Shown: positions 42,468 through 51,863 of the stretch, one piece after another | Position numbering within the stretch: the stretch's first letter is position 1 | Layout: each line of letters begins with the position of its first letter | Assembly (NCBI RefSeq): GCF_028550595.1 | Contig: NZ_JAQQGN010000002.1 | Coordinates: 310,001 to 374,000, forward strand | DNA length: 64,000 nucleotides | Direction: 5' to 3' | DNA from: Luteimonas sp. BLCC-B24 | GTDB lineage: Bacteria; Pseudomonadota; Gammaproteobacteria; Xanthomonadales; Xanthomonadaceae | Program-made: the position numbers and the translations under genes | Notes under the pieces: generated by a model | What the model was told of the DNA's origin: nothing | What the model saw: the letters and a program-made list of their open reading frames with translations, nothing else | The model's database searches: none

Positions 42468-44306
42468 TCAGATCGCGTCGTCCTGCAGGAATCCGCCGGA
42501 CTGGCGGCGCCACAACTGTGCGTAGATGCCGTCGGCGGCGATCAGCGCCTCGTGCGTGCCCTGTTCGACGATGCGGCCGTGGTCCATGACGATCAGCCGG
42601 TCCATCGCCGCGATCGTCGAGAGCCGGTGCGCGATCGCGATGACGGTCTTGCCTTCCATCAACCGGTAGAGGTTTTCCTGGATCGCGGCTTCGGCCTCGG
42701 AATCGAGCGCCGATGTCGCTTCGTCCAGCACCAGGATCGGTGCGTTCTTCAGCAGCACGCGTGCGATCGCGATGCGCTGGCGCTGTCCGCCGGACAGCTT
42801 GACCCCGCGTTCGCCCACATGGGCGTCGTAGCCTGTGCGGCCCTTGGCGTCGCTGAGGGTCAGGATGAAATCGTGCGCTTCGGCCCGCCGTGTGGCATCG
42901 AGCATCTCCTCTTCGGTGGCGTCGGGCCGGCCGTAGAGGATGTTCTCGCGCACCGAACGGTGCAGCAGCGACGTGTCCTGGGTGACCATGCCGATCTGCG
43001 CGCGCAGCGAATCCTGCGAGACGGTGGCGATGTCGACGCCGTCGATGCGGATCACGCCGGCTTCGCGGTCGTAGAAGCGCAGCAGCAGGTTCACCAGCGT
43101 GGACTTGCCCGCGCCCGAGCGCCCGACCAGGCCGATCTTCTCGCCTGGACGCACGTGCAGATCGAGCCCCTCGATGAGACGACGGTCCTGCTGGCCGTAG
43201 TGGAAATCCACGTGCTCGAAGCGGATGTCGCCGGCGACGACCGGCAGCGGCGCGGCGTCGGCCGCGTCGTCCACCGTGGGCGCCAGCGAGATCGAGTTGA
43301 TGCCGTCGCGCACCGTGCCGATGTTCTCGAACAGCGCCGACAACTCCCACATGATCCACTGCGACATGCCCAGCATCCGCAGGGCCAGCGCCAGGCCGAC
43401 CGCGATCGCACCGGTGCTGATCGCGCCGCCCAGCCACAGCCACAGACCCAGCGCCGCGACCGACGCCACCAGCAGCATGTTCAGGACGTAATTGCAGACG
43501 TTGACCATCGTCACCAGACGCATCTGCCGGTGCACGGTGTCGAGAAAGCCGTCCATCGCCTCGCGCGCGTAGGCCTGCTCGCGCTGCGAATGCGAGAACA
43601 GCTTGACCGTCGCGATGTTGGTGTAGCTGTCGACGATGCGGCCGGTCATCACCGAGCGCGCGTCGGCCTGGCGTTCGGAAATCCGGCTCAGTCTCGGCAC
43701 GAAGACCCGCATCAGTGCCGCATAGGCGAGCACCCAGCCGATGAAGGGCAGCATCATCCGCCAGTCGGCCGAGGCCGCGACCACCAGCGCGCCGGTGAGA
43801 TACACCAGCACGTAGTTGCCCACGTCCAGCAGCTTGATCACCGTCTCGCGCACCGCGAGCGAGGTCTGCATCAGCTTGGTCGCGATGCGGCCGGCGAACT
43901 CTTCCTGGAAATAGCCCATCGACTGCCGCAGCAGATAGCGATGCACGTTCCAGCGGATCCGCATCGGAAAGTTGCCGAGCAGGGTCTGATGGATGATCAG
44001 CGAGCTGAACAGCGTGAGCAGCGGCAGTGCGACGAGCACCAGCACCGCCATCGCGAGCAGGCGCCCGCCTTCGGCCTGGAGAAAGCTGTCCGGTGTATGT
44101 GCGGCCAGGCGGTCGACCAGCGAACCGACGTAGGCGTAGAGCACGACCTCGGCGATCGCGATCGCCGCGGTGAAGACGGCCATCAACAGCAGCCATCGTC
44201 CGCTGCCGCGCACGTAGTGCATGCAGAAGGCGAACAGCGTGGTCGGGGGCTGCGCCGGCGCAGCCGGCGGGAAGGGGTCGATGCGGTTTTCGAACCAGCG
44301 GAGCAT
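42468..44306 (-). CDS. ABC transporter, fused membrane and ATPase domains
   Basis: A 612-residue half-transporter of the MsbA/multidrug export type. Six helices lie in residues about 40-320, then the ATPase: Walker A GLVGRSGAGKST, Q-loop VTQDTSLLH, signature LSGGQRQRIAIARVLL, Walker B ILVLDEATSALDSE and switch His AHRLST. A homodimer should export a lipid or drug. ATG at the complement of 44304-44306. It may be linked to the quinone-reductase gene 87 bases upstream, but a common promoter is not certain. Confidence 0.94.
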   Translation of the reverse strand: MLRWFENRIDPFPPAAPAQPPTTLFAFCMHYVRGSGRWLLLMAVFTAAIAIAEVVLYAYVGSLVDRLAAHTPDSFLQAEGGRLLAMAVLVLVALPLLTLFSSLIIHQTLLGNFPMRIRWNVHRYLLRQSMGYFQEEFAGRIATKLMQTSLAVRETVIKLLDVGNYVLVYLTGALVVAASADWRMMLPFIGWVLAYAALMRVFVPRLSRISERQADARSVMTGRIVDSYTNIATVKLFSHSQREQAYAREAMDGFLDTVHRQMRLVTMVNVCNYVLNMLLVASVAALGLWLWLGGAISTGAIAVGLALALRMLGMSQWIMWELSALFENIGTVRDGINSISLAPTVDDAADAAPLPVVAGDIRFEHVDFHYGQQDRRLIEGLDLHVRPGEKIGLVGRSGAGKSTLVNLLLRFYDREAGVIRIDGVDIATVSQDSLRAQIGMVTQDTSLLHRSVRENILYGRPDATEEEMLDATRRAEAHDFILTLSDAKGRTGYDAHVGERGVKLSGGQRQRIAIARVLLKNAPILVLDEATSALDSEAEAAIQENLYRLMEGKTVIAIAHRLSTIAAMDRLIVMDHGRIVEQGTHEALIAADGIYAQLWRRQSGGFLQDDAI

Positions 44307-44393
44307 GGCGGACCTTGGTGCGCCGCGGGACGCGGCGATGGGGGGCACTCGGGCGGCCCATTGTCGGGGATGCGCGCGTGGTGCGCGCGGCGC

Positions 44394-45335
44394 TCAGGGC
44401 ACGTCGAGCACGATCCGGCCCAGATGGTGGCCTTCGAGGGCCTCGACCGCCTCGGCGATGCGCGACAGCGGCAGGCGTGCGCCCAGGTGCAGGTGGAACG
44501 GGCCGCGTTCGATCGCGCGGCAGGCGGCGTGCACGTGTTCGGCGCCGGCACGGGCGCCGAACGCCACGGCGGCGATGTCGGCGCGGGCCGGCGGCGGACG
44601 CACGCCGTGCGGCCACGCCAGGCGGCCGCCCGGACGCAACGCCGCCACGGCCGTTGCCGCGATGGGGCCGTCGTCTGCGGTCAGCAGGGCCGCGTCGAGG
44701 CCGGCGGGCGCGAAGATGCGCAGCGCCGCGGCCATGTCGTGGCGTCGGCCGTCGATCGCCATGTCCGCGCCGAGCCGTTCCGCCAGCGCCTGTCCGTCGC
44801 GCCCGGATGCCACGGCCAGCACACGCGCCCCGCGCAGCCGGGCGAACTGCAGGGCCATGTGGCCGATGCCGCCGCTGGCACCGAAGACCAGCAGCGCGTC
44901 GCCGGGCGCGATACGCAGCGCCGCGTCCACCGCGTGCATCGCCAGGCCGCCATCGACCGGCAGGGCCGCGGCCTGCTGCAGCGGCAGGCCGGCCGGCACC
45001 CGCCAGAGATGGTGGGCGTCGACGAGCGTGAACTGTGCATGGAAGCCGTAGCCGGGGCGGCGCGTCATGACCAGACCGCAGACCCGGTCCCCTTCGCGGA
45101 CGTGGTGTACACCCGCACCGACCTCGACGACGGTGCCGGCGCCCTCCGAGCCGCTGACGAAATCCGTCGCGGTCGACGCACCGAGCCGTCCCGCGCGCTC
45201 GAGCACATCCCAGTGCCCGAAGCCGGCCGACAGCACGCGCACCAGCACTTCGCCGCGGCCGGGGGCGGGAATCGGCATGTCGACGGGGCGCCACGCGCCG
45301 CGAGCGCCGGGATCGGCGACGGCCATGGCCGTCAT
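44394..45335 (-). CDS. Zinc-type alcohol dehydrogenase/quinone oxidoreductase
   Basis: A 313-residue MDR-family reductase without the structural zinc loop. The cofactor motif is VFGASGGIGHMALQFARL near residues 154-171. The divergent soxR gene and SoxR box 120 bases upstream suggest it is redox-inducible and reduces quinones. ATG on the complement of 45333-45335 is chosen because CGCGGAGACC gives a good ribosome site five bases away; the in-frame ATG at 45419 has none but would be close to the promoter. Confidence 0.85.
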   Translation of the reverse strand: MTAMAVADPGARGAWRPVDMPIPAPGRGEVLVRVLSAGFGHWDVLERAGRLGASTATDFVSGSEGAGTVVEVGAGVHHVREGDRVCGLVMTRRPGYGFHAQFTLVDAHHLWRVPAGLPLQQAAALPVDGGLAMHAVDAALRIAPGDALLVFGASGGIGHMALQFARLRGARVLAVASGRDGQALAERLGADMAIDGRRHDMAAALRIFAPAGLDAALLTADDGPIAATAVAALRPGGRLAWPHGVRPPPARADIAAVAFGARAGAEHVHAACRAIERGPFHLHLGARLPLSRIAEAVEALEGHHLGRIVLDVP

Positions 45336-45454
45336 GGTCTCCGCGGCGAGATCGTCGGGGGCGAACGCCGGGTCGGTGTCGGCATTGCAGGCGGATTCGG
45401 CGTCGAGATGCATCGGCATAGGGCGGCTTGCGGTCGGTGGACGGGCAGGGTAGA

Positions 45455-45474
45455 ACCTCAACATTGATTGAGGT
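45455..45474. promoter_or_regulatory. SoxR box between divergent genes
   Basis: ACCTCAA-CATTGA-TTGAGGT is a perfect 7-base inverted repeat with a six-base centre, matching the SoxR box (CCTCAA...TTGAGG). On the minus strand it lies between TTGACC (-35, 45478-45473) and TACCCT (-10) with 19 bases between, the stretched spacing used by MerR-type activators. The promoter points toward the quinone reductase gene. Confidence 0.85.
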
Positions 45475-45491
45475 CAAGCGGGGCGGATGCA

Positions 45492-45935
45492 ATGGGCACG
45501 GTGGGCGACGCCCTCTCGGTGGGCGAGCTGGCGGCACGCAGCGGCGTGGCGGTGTCGGCGCTGCACTTCTACGAGCGCCAGGGCCTGTTGCGCAGCGCGC
45601 GCAACGCGGGCAACCAGCGCCGCTACGGGCGCGACGTCTTGCGCCGGGTGGCCGTGATCCGCGTCGCGCAGCGCGCCGGCGTGCCGCTGGCGGAAATCCG
45701 CGCCGCATTGGAGACGTTGCCGGACGGCCGCACCCCCACGCGCGAGGACTGGACCCGCCTGTCGCGGCACTGGCGCGCCACACTCGATGCACGGATCGCA
45801 CGGCTGAGCGCGCTCCGGGATCAGCTCGACGGCTGCATCGGCTGCGGCTGCCTCTCGCTGAGGCAATGTCCACTGCGAAATCCCGAGGACATCGCCGCGG
45901 AGCGGGGGCCCGGCGCGCCGTATCTGGAGGGATGA
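45492..45935 (+). CDS. soxR: Redox-sensitive regulator SoxR
   Basis: A 147-residue MerR-family activator with a [2Fe-2S] cluster that senses superoxide and redox-cycling drugs. The HTH starts [20 protein letters not shown], and the dimer helix precedes the cluster motif [12 protein letters not shown] (CxxCxCx5C, residues about 116-127). It starts 18 bases after the SoxR box and diverges from the quinone reductase gene. No soxS is needed in this group; SoxR probably acts directly. ATG 45492 has a weak ribosome site (GGGGCGG). Confidence 0.96.
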   Translation: MGTVGDALSVGELAARSGVAVSALHFYERQGLLRSARNAGNQRRYGRDVLRRVAVIRVAQRAGVPLAEIRAALETLPDGRTPTREDWTRLSRHWRATLDARIARLSALRDQLDGCIGCGCLSLRQCPLRNPEDIAAERGPGAPYLEG

Positions 45936-46355
45936 GGCGAGACCGCCGCGCGCGGAATCCGGACGCGCGGCGACAGGTTCGGCCTGGGGCGCTGTTTCGA
46001 CGTGCGGGACGCACGCGCCCGACCCGGCGGTTCCACTGACGGAAGCAGGCATGGGGTGGTGGATTCCCGCAGCGGCCCTGGCCGTTCTCCCGGGAACTCG
46101 GACCGGGGCCCGGATCCCGCCGCCACACCGGCGCGCCGCGCCTGCGGATGCGTGCAGGGTGGCCGGATGTCGCTGTCGAGCGCGCGCCGGCGGCGGGCCT
46201 GCCGCCGACGTCGTTGCTTCGATCACGCCGCCCGGCGTGCGCCGGGCCGATCACGTCACCGGGCGCGCGTCACCACCGCGGCCGCATGCCCTCGGTTCGT
46301 GGCGGTTGACGATTTCCGCAGTCCCCGGAGCCCGCCGCGCCCGCCGTCGCAGCGC
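45936..46355. other. Intergenic stretch, no supported gene
   Basis: About 420 bases between soxR and the convergent lemA gene. Long GC-rich frames on both strands show no motif. No terminator with a T-tract is visible. Confidence 0.45.
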
Positions 46356-46913
46356 TCATTCCGGCAGGTGCACCTGCACGGCCGAGCGGCCGGCGGCGTC
46401 GGCCTCGAAGAACGCCGCCGGACCGATCCGGGAGACGCGCGCCACGACGAGATCGGGAACCCGCTGCACGGCGTCGTTGAGTTCGCGCACTGCGCCGTTG
46501 TAGAAGCGCCGCGCGTACTGCAGTTGGGATTCGACGTCCACCAGATCACGCTGCAGCTGCAGAAAGTTCGCGCTCGCTGCGAGGTCCGGGTAGGCCTCGC
46601 GCAGGGCCAGCAGACGCTGGATTCCGGCCGCCAGCGCGGGCTCGATCGCCGCGAGGGCCACGGGCTCGTGCAGCCCCTGCGCGCGATCGCGCAGCGCGGT
46701 CACCGCCTCGAGCGTGCCGCGCTCGTGCCCGGCATAGGCCGACACCGCGCGCGTCAGGGCGGGCACCAGATCGTGACGGCGCATCAGCTGCACGTCGACG
46801 TCGGCCCAGGCCGTGCGCACCTGGTTGCGCAGTCTGACCAGGCGGTTGAAGACCACGACCGCCCAGCCCAACAGCAGGGTGACGCCACCGGCCGACACCA
46901 GGGCGATGCTCAC
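46356..46913 (-). CDS. lemA: LemA-family protein
   Basis: A 185-residue protein with an N-terminal membrane helix (VTLLLGWAVVVFNRLVRLRN, about residues 10-29) and a LemA four-helix domain: VQLMRRHDLVPALTRAVSAY, then LQLQRDLVDVESQLQYARRF and YNGAVRELNDAV. Expected to span the inner membrane with the helices outside. The GTG at the complement of 46911-46913 is chosen since the helix follows; no ATG is near. Function of LemA is poorly known. Confidence 0.85.
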   Translation of the reverse strand: MSIALVSAGGVTLLLGWAVVVFNRLVRLRNQVRTAWADVDVQLMRRHDLVPALTRAVSAYAGHERGTLEAVTALRDRAQGLHEPVALAAIEPALAAGIQRLLALREAYPDLAASANFLQLQRDLVDVESQLQYARRFYNGAVRELNDAVQRVPDLVVARVSRIGPAAFFEADAAGRSAVQVHLPE

Positions 46914-47094
46914 GCCGACTGCGCCTCGTGCAGGGCGGCGCCGCGGGGAGAGCGGTAGACGTGGACCATGCGGGCGAGGATACCGCGACACGCATGATGC
47001 CGGCACGGCGGGCGCAGGTCCGCGGGCGCGCTTGCCCCGCGTCCGCCGCCGCGTACACTCGGTCCCCTCATCGCCGCAGCAGGAGTGTTGTCGT

Positions 47095-47595
47095 ATGAAG
47101 TCCCTCCGCATCCCGATGTCGGCCGCATTGCTGGTCGCATGCGCGTCCACGGCCGGTGCCCAGCAGCCGCCCCCCGCCGCGCCGGCCCCGGCGGCCGCCC
47201 AGGCGCCGCTCACGCCGGAACAACAGGCCCAAGTGGAACGCCAGAACGCCGAGATGAGCGCGGCCGCCCAGCAGGTGCTGCAGATGATCGACGCCGATCG
47301 CGCGGGCGAGGTCTGGGACGGGGCGTCGCAGACGATGAAGACGGCGGTGGATCGCGACACCTTCATCCGGCAGCTCGCCACCGACCGCAGCCAGCTCGGT
47401 GCACCCACCCGCCGCGATGCGCCCGCGGTCAGCCGTTCGCAGTTCCAGGCCGGTGAATCGGTACCGGCGGGCATCTACATCAACGTGGCATTTCCGACCA
47501 CGTTCGCTGCGCAGCCGCAGCCGATCCGGGAACTGGTCTCGTTCCGTCTCGACGAGGACCGCACCTGGCGCGTGTCCGGCTACAGCGTGCGCTGA
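47095..47595 (+). CDS. DUF4019-family secreted protein
   Basis: A 166-residue protein with a signal peptide (MKSLRIPMSAALLVACAST..AQQ), which may also carry a lipobox (LVAC). The domain has WDGASQTMKTAVDRDTFIRQ and SQFQAGESVPAGIYINVAFP, and ends with a typical LVSFRLDEDRTWRVSGYSV. AGGAG precedes the ATG by nine bases. Function unknown; periplasmic. Confidence 0.87.
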   Translation: MKSLRIPMSAALLVACASTAGAQQPPPAAPAPAAAQAPLTPEQQAQVERQNAEMSAAAQQVLQMIDADRAGEVWDGASQTMKTAVDRDTFIRQLATDRSQLGAPTRRDAPAVSRSQFQAGESVPAGIYINVAFPTTFAAQPQPIRELVSFRLDEDRTWRVSGYSVR

Positions 47596-47625
47596 GCCTC
47601 GCGCCGGGGACAGGGCGCGCGTCGC

Positions 47626-47850
47626 TCAATCGGCCGCGCGCACGTGGATGGTGTGCGCGCCCAGCGCCACCGTCTGGCCTGCGCGGATCTTGCAGGTCTT
47701 GCGCAGTTCCACCGCGCCGTCGACCCGGACGGCTCCGCTGGCCACCAGCATCTTTCCCGCACCGCCGCTGTCGCACAGGCCGACCAGCTTGAGCAGCTGG
47801 TTGAGTTCCACATGCTCGCCTTCGAGCGGAAATTCGATCGTCTCGGTCAT
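47626..47850 (-). CDS. S4 RNA-binding-domain protein
   Basis: A 74-residue single S4 domain of the YbcJ/RlbA type. It reads ELNQLLKLVGLCDSGGAGKM and ASGAVRVDGAVELRKTCKI, the helix-turn and hairpin that bind RNA. ATG at the complement of 47848-47850. It converges with the DUF4019 gene. Small proteins of this type bind rRNA or stalled ribosomes; role here is inference. Confidence 0.92.
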   Translation of the reverse strand: MTETIEFPLEGEHVELNQLLKLVGLCDSGGAGKMLVASGAVRVDGAVELRKTCKIRAGQTVALGAHTIHVRAAD

Positions 47851-48044
47851 CGGCGTTCTCGCGGGTCGGCCGTGCATTATCGGCCATGGCGATCCCGCCA
47901 TGGCCGGTCGCCGACTCACCGTGAACGTCGCCGGGTGACTGTGTACCCGCAGTCAGTCACGGTGCGTTACCGTGGCCGCGACGCCATCAGGAGGCCGCGG
48001 ATGCCAGCCGATCCGTTTCGCGTGATGCAGAGATCTCAACCGTG

Positions 48045-49112
48045 ATGCCCGCACCGGTTCCCGCCGACGAGGAAGCGCGCCAGGCCACCCTCGATGCCTA
48101 CCGGATTCTCGATACCGGGCGCGAGGCGATCTACGACGATCTCGTCGCGATCGCGGCGGCGATCTGCGATGTCCCGATGGCCGTCATCTCGCTGATCGAT
48201 CGCGACCGGCAATGGTTCAAGGCCGCACACGGCGTGGACGGTGACGGCACCGCGCGCGAAGTGGCGTTCTGCGCGCACGCCATCTTGAATCCGTCCGAGA
48301 CGATGATCGTGACCGATGCGTCGCGGGATCCGCGTTTCAGCCTCAATCCGCTGGTCACGGATACACCACGTGTCCGCTTCTATGCCGGTGCCCCGATGCG
48401 GGCGACCAATGGTCAACCGATGGGTACGGTGTGCGTGCTCGACGACCGCCCGCGGGAGCTGGCACCGCAGCAGCGCACCGCGCTCGAGGCGCTGTCGCGG
48501 CAGGCGTCGCGCCTGATGGAACTGCACCGCGTGAGCCGGGAGCTGCGGCATCAACTCGAGGAGCGCGGCTGGTACGAGCAGCAGCTGCTGCATTACCAGC
48601 GGGAGCTGGAACAGCAGAATTCGGATCTCGAAACGCAATCACTGACTGATCCCTTGACCGGCCTGGCCAACCGCCGTGCGTTCTCCCGCACGCTGGATCA
48701 GGCCATCACCCAGGCCCATGCGCTCGGCGAACCGCTGTCGGTGGCGATCGTGGATATCGACCACTTCAAGTCCATCAATGATCTGCACGGTCATGCCGAA
48801 GGCGACCGCGTGTTGCAGTCGCTGGGGGAAATGCTGCTGTCGGCCGAGGCGGCGCGTGGTCGCCTGGCGCGCTTCGGCGGCGAGGAGTTCGTATGGCTGC
48901 TGCCGGGACGCGCCCTCCACGAAGCGGTGCGCGAATGCGACCATCTGCGCGAAGCGGTCGCGGCCATGCCCACCGGGTTGCCGGTGACGATCAGCATCGG
49001 GGTCGCGGCGCTCGAGCGGGACGAAGACGCCTCGTCGCTGCTCGCCCGTGCCGACCAGGCGCTGTACACGGCCAAACGCGAGGGCCGCGATCGGGTGTGC
49101 GCGCTGCCCTGA
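48045..49112 (+). CDS. GAF-GGDEF diguanylate cyclase
   Basis: A 355-residue cytosolic protein. GAF domain at about residues 20-155 (VPMAVISLIDRDRQWFKAAH), a short coiled linker, then GGDEF at about 185-355. The active site is GGEEF (residues 278-282) with LTDPLTGLANRR, so it should make c-di-GMP. The RxxD inhibitory site five residues earlier is absent, so product inhibition is not expected. ATG 48045 is preferred; a GTG at 48042 adds one residue. Confidence 0.93.
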   Translation: MPAPVPADEEARQATLDAYRILDTGREAIYDDLVAIAAAICDVPMAVISLIDRDRQWFKAAHGVDGDGTAREVAFCAHAILNPSETMIVTDASRDPRFSLNPLVTDTPRVRFYAGAPMRATNGQPMGTVCVLDDRPRELAPQQRTALEALSRQASRLMELHRVSRELRHQLEERGWYEQQLLHYQRELEQQNSDLETQSLTDPLTGLANRRAFSRTLDQAITQAHALGEPLSVAIVDIDHFKSINDLHGHAEGDRVLQSLGEMLLSAEAARGRLARFGGEEFVWLLPGRALHEAVRECDHLREAVAAMPTGLPVTISIGVAALERDEDASSLLARADQALYTAKREGRDRVCALP

Positions 49113-49157
49113 GGCGGGAGCGCGCAGCGACGACACGGGCATCCGCCGCGGGCGGTG

Positions 49158-49173
49158 TCCGGCGATCGCCGGA
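49158..49173. repeat. Perfect 16-bp palindrome between convergent genes
   Basis: TCCGGCGATCGCCGGA reads the same on both strands. It lies between the GGDEF and EamA stops, where a two-way terminator might be, but there is no T-tract or loop. Weak call. Confidence 0.3.
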
Positions 49174-49182
49174 GACGGCGCT

Positions 49183-50124
49183 TCAGTCGGTGATCCGCTT
49201 GGCCTCGCCGGCCGCGAGATTTTCCGCATGCGTGATCCGCCGCGGCCGTGCGAGCAGCGGATACAGCAGCACCGCGGCCAGGATGATGGCGACGCCGACG
49301 TAGAACCGGGCCGAAAGCTCGTGCTGTTCGCCCAGCAGCAGGATCGCCAGCGCGATCGCGTAGACCGGTTCGAGATTCACCGCCAGCTGCGCGGCGAACG
49401 CACTCATGTGCCGCAGCGCCACCAGCGACAGCGCGAACGGAAACAGGGTGCAGGCGAAGGCGAGCAGCAGCAGATAACCGCCATCCTGCAGGCCGGGCAG
49501 CACCAGCAGGCTGCCGGCGAACGCGGGAAACAGCAGCGGCATCAGCGGCGCGAGCAGGGTGAGGGTGAGCGTGCCGGCGCCCAGCTCCAGTGCGGTCACG
49601 GTGAGCGGATCCGCGCGCTCGACCAGGCGCTTGTTGAGCGAGCCGAAGCAGGCGACGAACACCGCCGACAGCGCGCCCACCGCCACGCCGATGCGCATGC
49701 CGTCGGGAATGCCGCCGACCACCAGGGCCACGCCAGGCAGCACCGCCACGCCGAGGGCCAGTTCGCGCCACGAGAAGCGGCTGCGCGCGACCAGCGGTTC
49801 GATCAGTGCCACGAACACCGTCGCCAGTGCCATGCAGGTGGCCGCGACCGACGCGTTGGCCAGCTTCACCGCGCCGTAGAACGTGAGCCAGTGCAGCGCG
49901 ACCAGCGCGCCGACCCCGGTGTAGGCCAGCAGCAAGCGCGGCGGCATCGCACGCAGCCCGCGCCATACGCGCGGCACCAGCATCAGCACCGCGGCCACCA
50001 GCAGCATCCGCCACCACACCAGCGGCAACGCGGGCAGGGTGATCAGCTTGCCGAGGATGGCGGTGAAACCCCACAGCAGCACGCAGAGGTGGATCTGCCA
50101 GTGGGCTTTGGCGACGGGCGTCAT
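49183..50124 (-). CDS. EamA/DMT-family exporter
   Basis: A 313-residue, ten-helix drug/metabolite transporter with two EamA repeats (from IHLCVLLWGFTAILGKLITL and from VGALSAVFVACFGSLNKRLV). Conserved Pro-Val motif NLEPVYAIALAILLLGE lies in the second repeat. It probably exports a metabolite, substrate unknown. ATG at the complement of 50122-50124. Confidence 0.93.
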   Translation of the reverse strand: MTPVAKAHWQIHLCVLLWGFTAILGKLITLPALPLVWWRMLLVAAVLMLVPRVWRGLRAMPPRLLLAYTGVGALVALHWLTFYGAVKLANASVAATCMALATVFVALIEPLVARSRFSWRELALGVAVLPGVALVVGGIPDGMRIGVAVGALSAVFVACFGSLNKRLVERADPLTVTALELGAGTLTLTLLAPLMPLLFPAFAGSLLVLPGLQDGGYLLLLAFACTLFPFALSLVALRHMSAFAAQLAVNLEPVYAIALAILLLGEQHELSARFYVGVAIILAAVLLYPLLARPRRITHAENLAAGEAKRITD

Positions 50125-50197
50125 CGGCGCGGGATCGAGGGCGGGCGCGCATTATCCACGGGCGCCGGGTCCCGTGCGGTGCCCCGCGCGGAACTCG

Positions 50198-51526
50198 CTA
50201 CGCGTCGCGGACGGCGGCGTCCCCGGCTCGGGCGCCGGCCTCGCTGCGACGGTGCTGCGCGCGCCCCAGCCACAGGCCGAGCGCCGCCCAGACCAGCGCA
50301 AGCGGCACGACCACGCTGACGAGTCCACCCAGCGCCAGCCCGAGGCGACCGAGCAGGCCTTCGGTCTGCGCGCCGACGACGTCACCCACGCGGTAAACGA
50401 AGGTGTCGATGAAGGCCTTGGCCTTGTACTTGTCCTCCCGGCCCACGACGGTGAACAGCGTTTCGCGCGCCGGCCGGGTCAGGCCGCGCTGCAGGGCGCG
50501 GTTGGTCGCCTCGAGCAGGATCAACACCAGAAACGAGCCGTAGATCGCCAGGCCGATGAACCCGACCGCCATCGCGATCGGCAGCAGCGCCAGCGCCACG
50601 CCGAGCCCCAGTCGACGGATGATGTGCCCGGTCAACGTGACCTGGAGCACCAGCACCGCGATCTGGGTCCACATGTCGATGCTGCCGAGCAGGCCGGTCC
50701 GGGCGTCGAGATCGGCCTCTGCCGCGGCCACCATCTGCAACCGGGTGAAATAGATGAAGGTCGCGACCACGGTCATGATCACCACGTAGCCGGCGATGCC
50801 GAGCAGGTAGGGCGACGCCAGCACCGCACGGATGCCCGCCCAGGCGCTGCCGCCGATGCGCGTGTGCTCGTCCGAGCGGGCGTCGGATTCCGTGGCGATG
50901 CGTGATTCGCGATGGGGCCGGTCGGGCTGCACCCGCACCAGCAGCCACGCCATGCCCACTGCGAGCGCGAGAAAACCGCAGGCCAGCGGCAGCAGGCTCG
51001 CGGTGCCGAGCGGCTCGGCGAGGCGCGCTGCGAGCCACGGCCCGAAGATCGCGCCCAGGGTGCCGCCGACCGCGATCAATGCGAAGAACCGCTTGGCCTG
51101 GTCGCTGGAGAACCGGTCCGCGAGCAGCGCCCAGAACACCATCGTCACGAACAGGTTGAATACGCTGAACCACACGTAGAACACCTGCCCGCTGCGCGCG
51201 CCGACCGTGTCGGGTGCGAACACCAGCAAGGCCCAGAAGCCGAGCAGGCTCAGGATGAAGAAGCCGTAGGTCGCCGCGATGAACGACAGGCGCCGCAGCC
51301 GGCTCACCAGCCACCCGAAGACCGGGTTCACCAGCAGCGTCACGACCGCGGTGCCGATGAACAACCAGCGCACGCTGTCGAGCCCGCGCTCCATCCCGAG
51401 CGCGTCGCGTGCCGGGCGCAGCATCATCAGCGCGGTCAGGATGAAGAAGAAGAACGCCCCGGCGATCGCCACCGGCAGGATCTCGCGGCGACGGAGATTG
51501 AAGACCCCGGCAGGCCGCGTGCTCAT
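50198..51526 (-). CDS. MFS-type NTP/NDP-exchanger-like transporter
   Basis: A 442-residue, about twelve-helix protein. It begins FNLRRREILPVAIAGAFFFF and continues with LRPARDALG and the helix TAVVTLLVNPVFGWLVSRLR. This matches the group named after Tlc-type ATP/ADP translocases and their free-living MFS relatives. Conserved TRPARETLFTVVGREDKYKA lies in a cytosolic loop near residue 365. Transport of nucleotides by free-living members is not established, so the substrate is unknown. ATG at the complement of 51524-51526. Confidence 0.8.
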   Translation of the reverse strand: MSTRPAGVFNLRRREILPVAIAGAFFFFILTALMMLRPARDALGMERGLDSVRWLFIGTAVVTLLVNPVFGWLVSRLRRLSFIAATYGFFILSLLGFWALLVFAPDTVGARSGQVFYVWFSVFNLFVTMVFWALLADRFSSDQAKRFFALIAVGGTLGAIFGPWLAARLAEPLGTASLLPLACGFLALAVGMAWLLVRVQPDRPHRESRIATESDARSDEHTRIGGSAWAGIRAVLASPYLLGIAGYVVIMTVVATFIYFTRLQMVAAAEADLDARTGLLGSIDMWTQIAVLVLQVTLTGHIIRRLGLGVALALLPIAMAVGFIGLAIYGSFLVLILLEATNRALQRGLTRPARETLFTVVGREDKYKAKAFIDTFVYRVGDVVGAQTEGLLGRLGLALGGLVSVVVPLALVWAALGLWLGRAQHRRSEAGARAGDAAVRDA

Positions 51527-51863
51527 GCCGGGCTTCCCGCGGGGTGCGAATTCGGTCCCGGGCCCCGGTCCTGGGCGCCGTCGTCGCCCCGCGGCGACCT
51601 GGCGATGCTGAGCGTGCGGCGGCGTAGCGGCATGGACGGCCCCGGCATGGATGACGGCTCCGATCATAGGCGGTGCCCGCGGCATGTCGACGCTCGGCCG
51701 GCTGCAGACCGCGACGGGTCGGATGTCCAGCGCGCCGTTCGACGGAGTACGCTGTCGGCTGCCCGCCCGGTTCCGGCGCCGGGGTGCCGCCGCCCGTCGC
51801 GGCCCGCCCTGAAGTTTTCCGGCGGCGGGCCGATCTTGGGGTGTACACGACCACGGACGCGAG
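51527..51863. other. Divergent intergenic stretch
   Basis: About 340 bases between the transporter and the HD-GYP gene. It should hold both promoters. GTGTACAC at 51841-51848 is a small palindrome near the HD-GYP start; I see no clear -35/-10 pair and no gene. Confidence 0.45.

Noticed and set aside
41947-46254. Very long minus-strand frame spanning several genes
   Set aside because: It runs across four real genes in a shifted frame and yields Arg/Pro/Ala-rich sequence; a GC artefact.
46910-46969. Short frame MVHVYRSPRGAALHEAQSA just before lemA, as a leader peptide
   Set aside because: No ribosome site and no conserved motif; it overlaps the lemA GTG only by chance.
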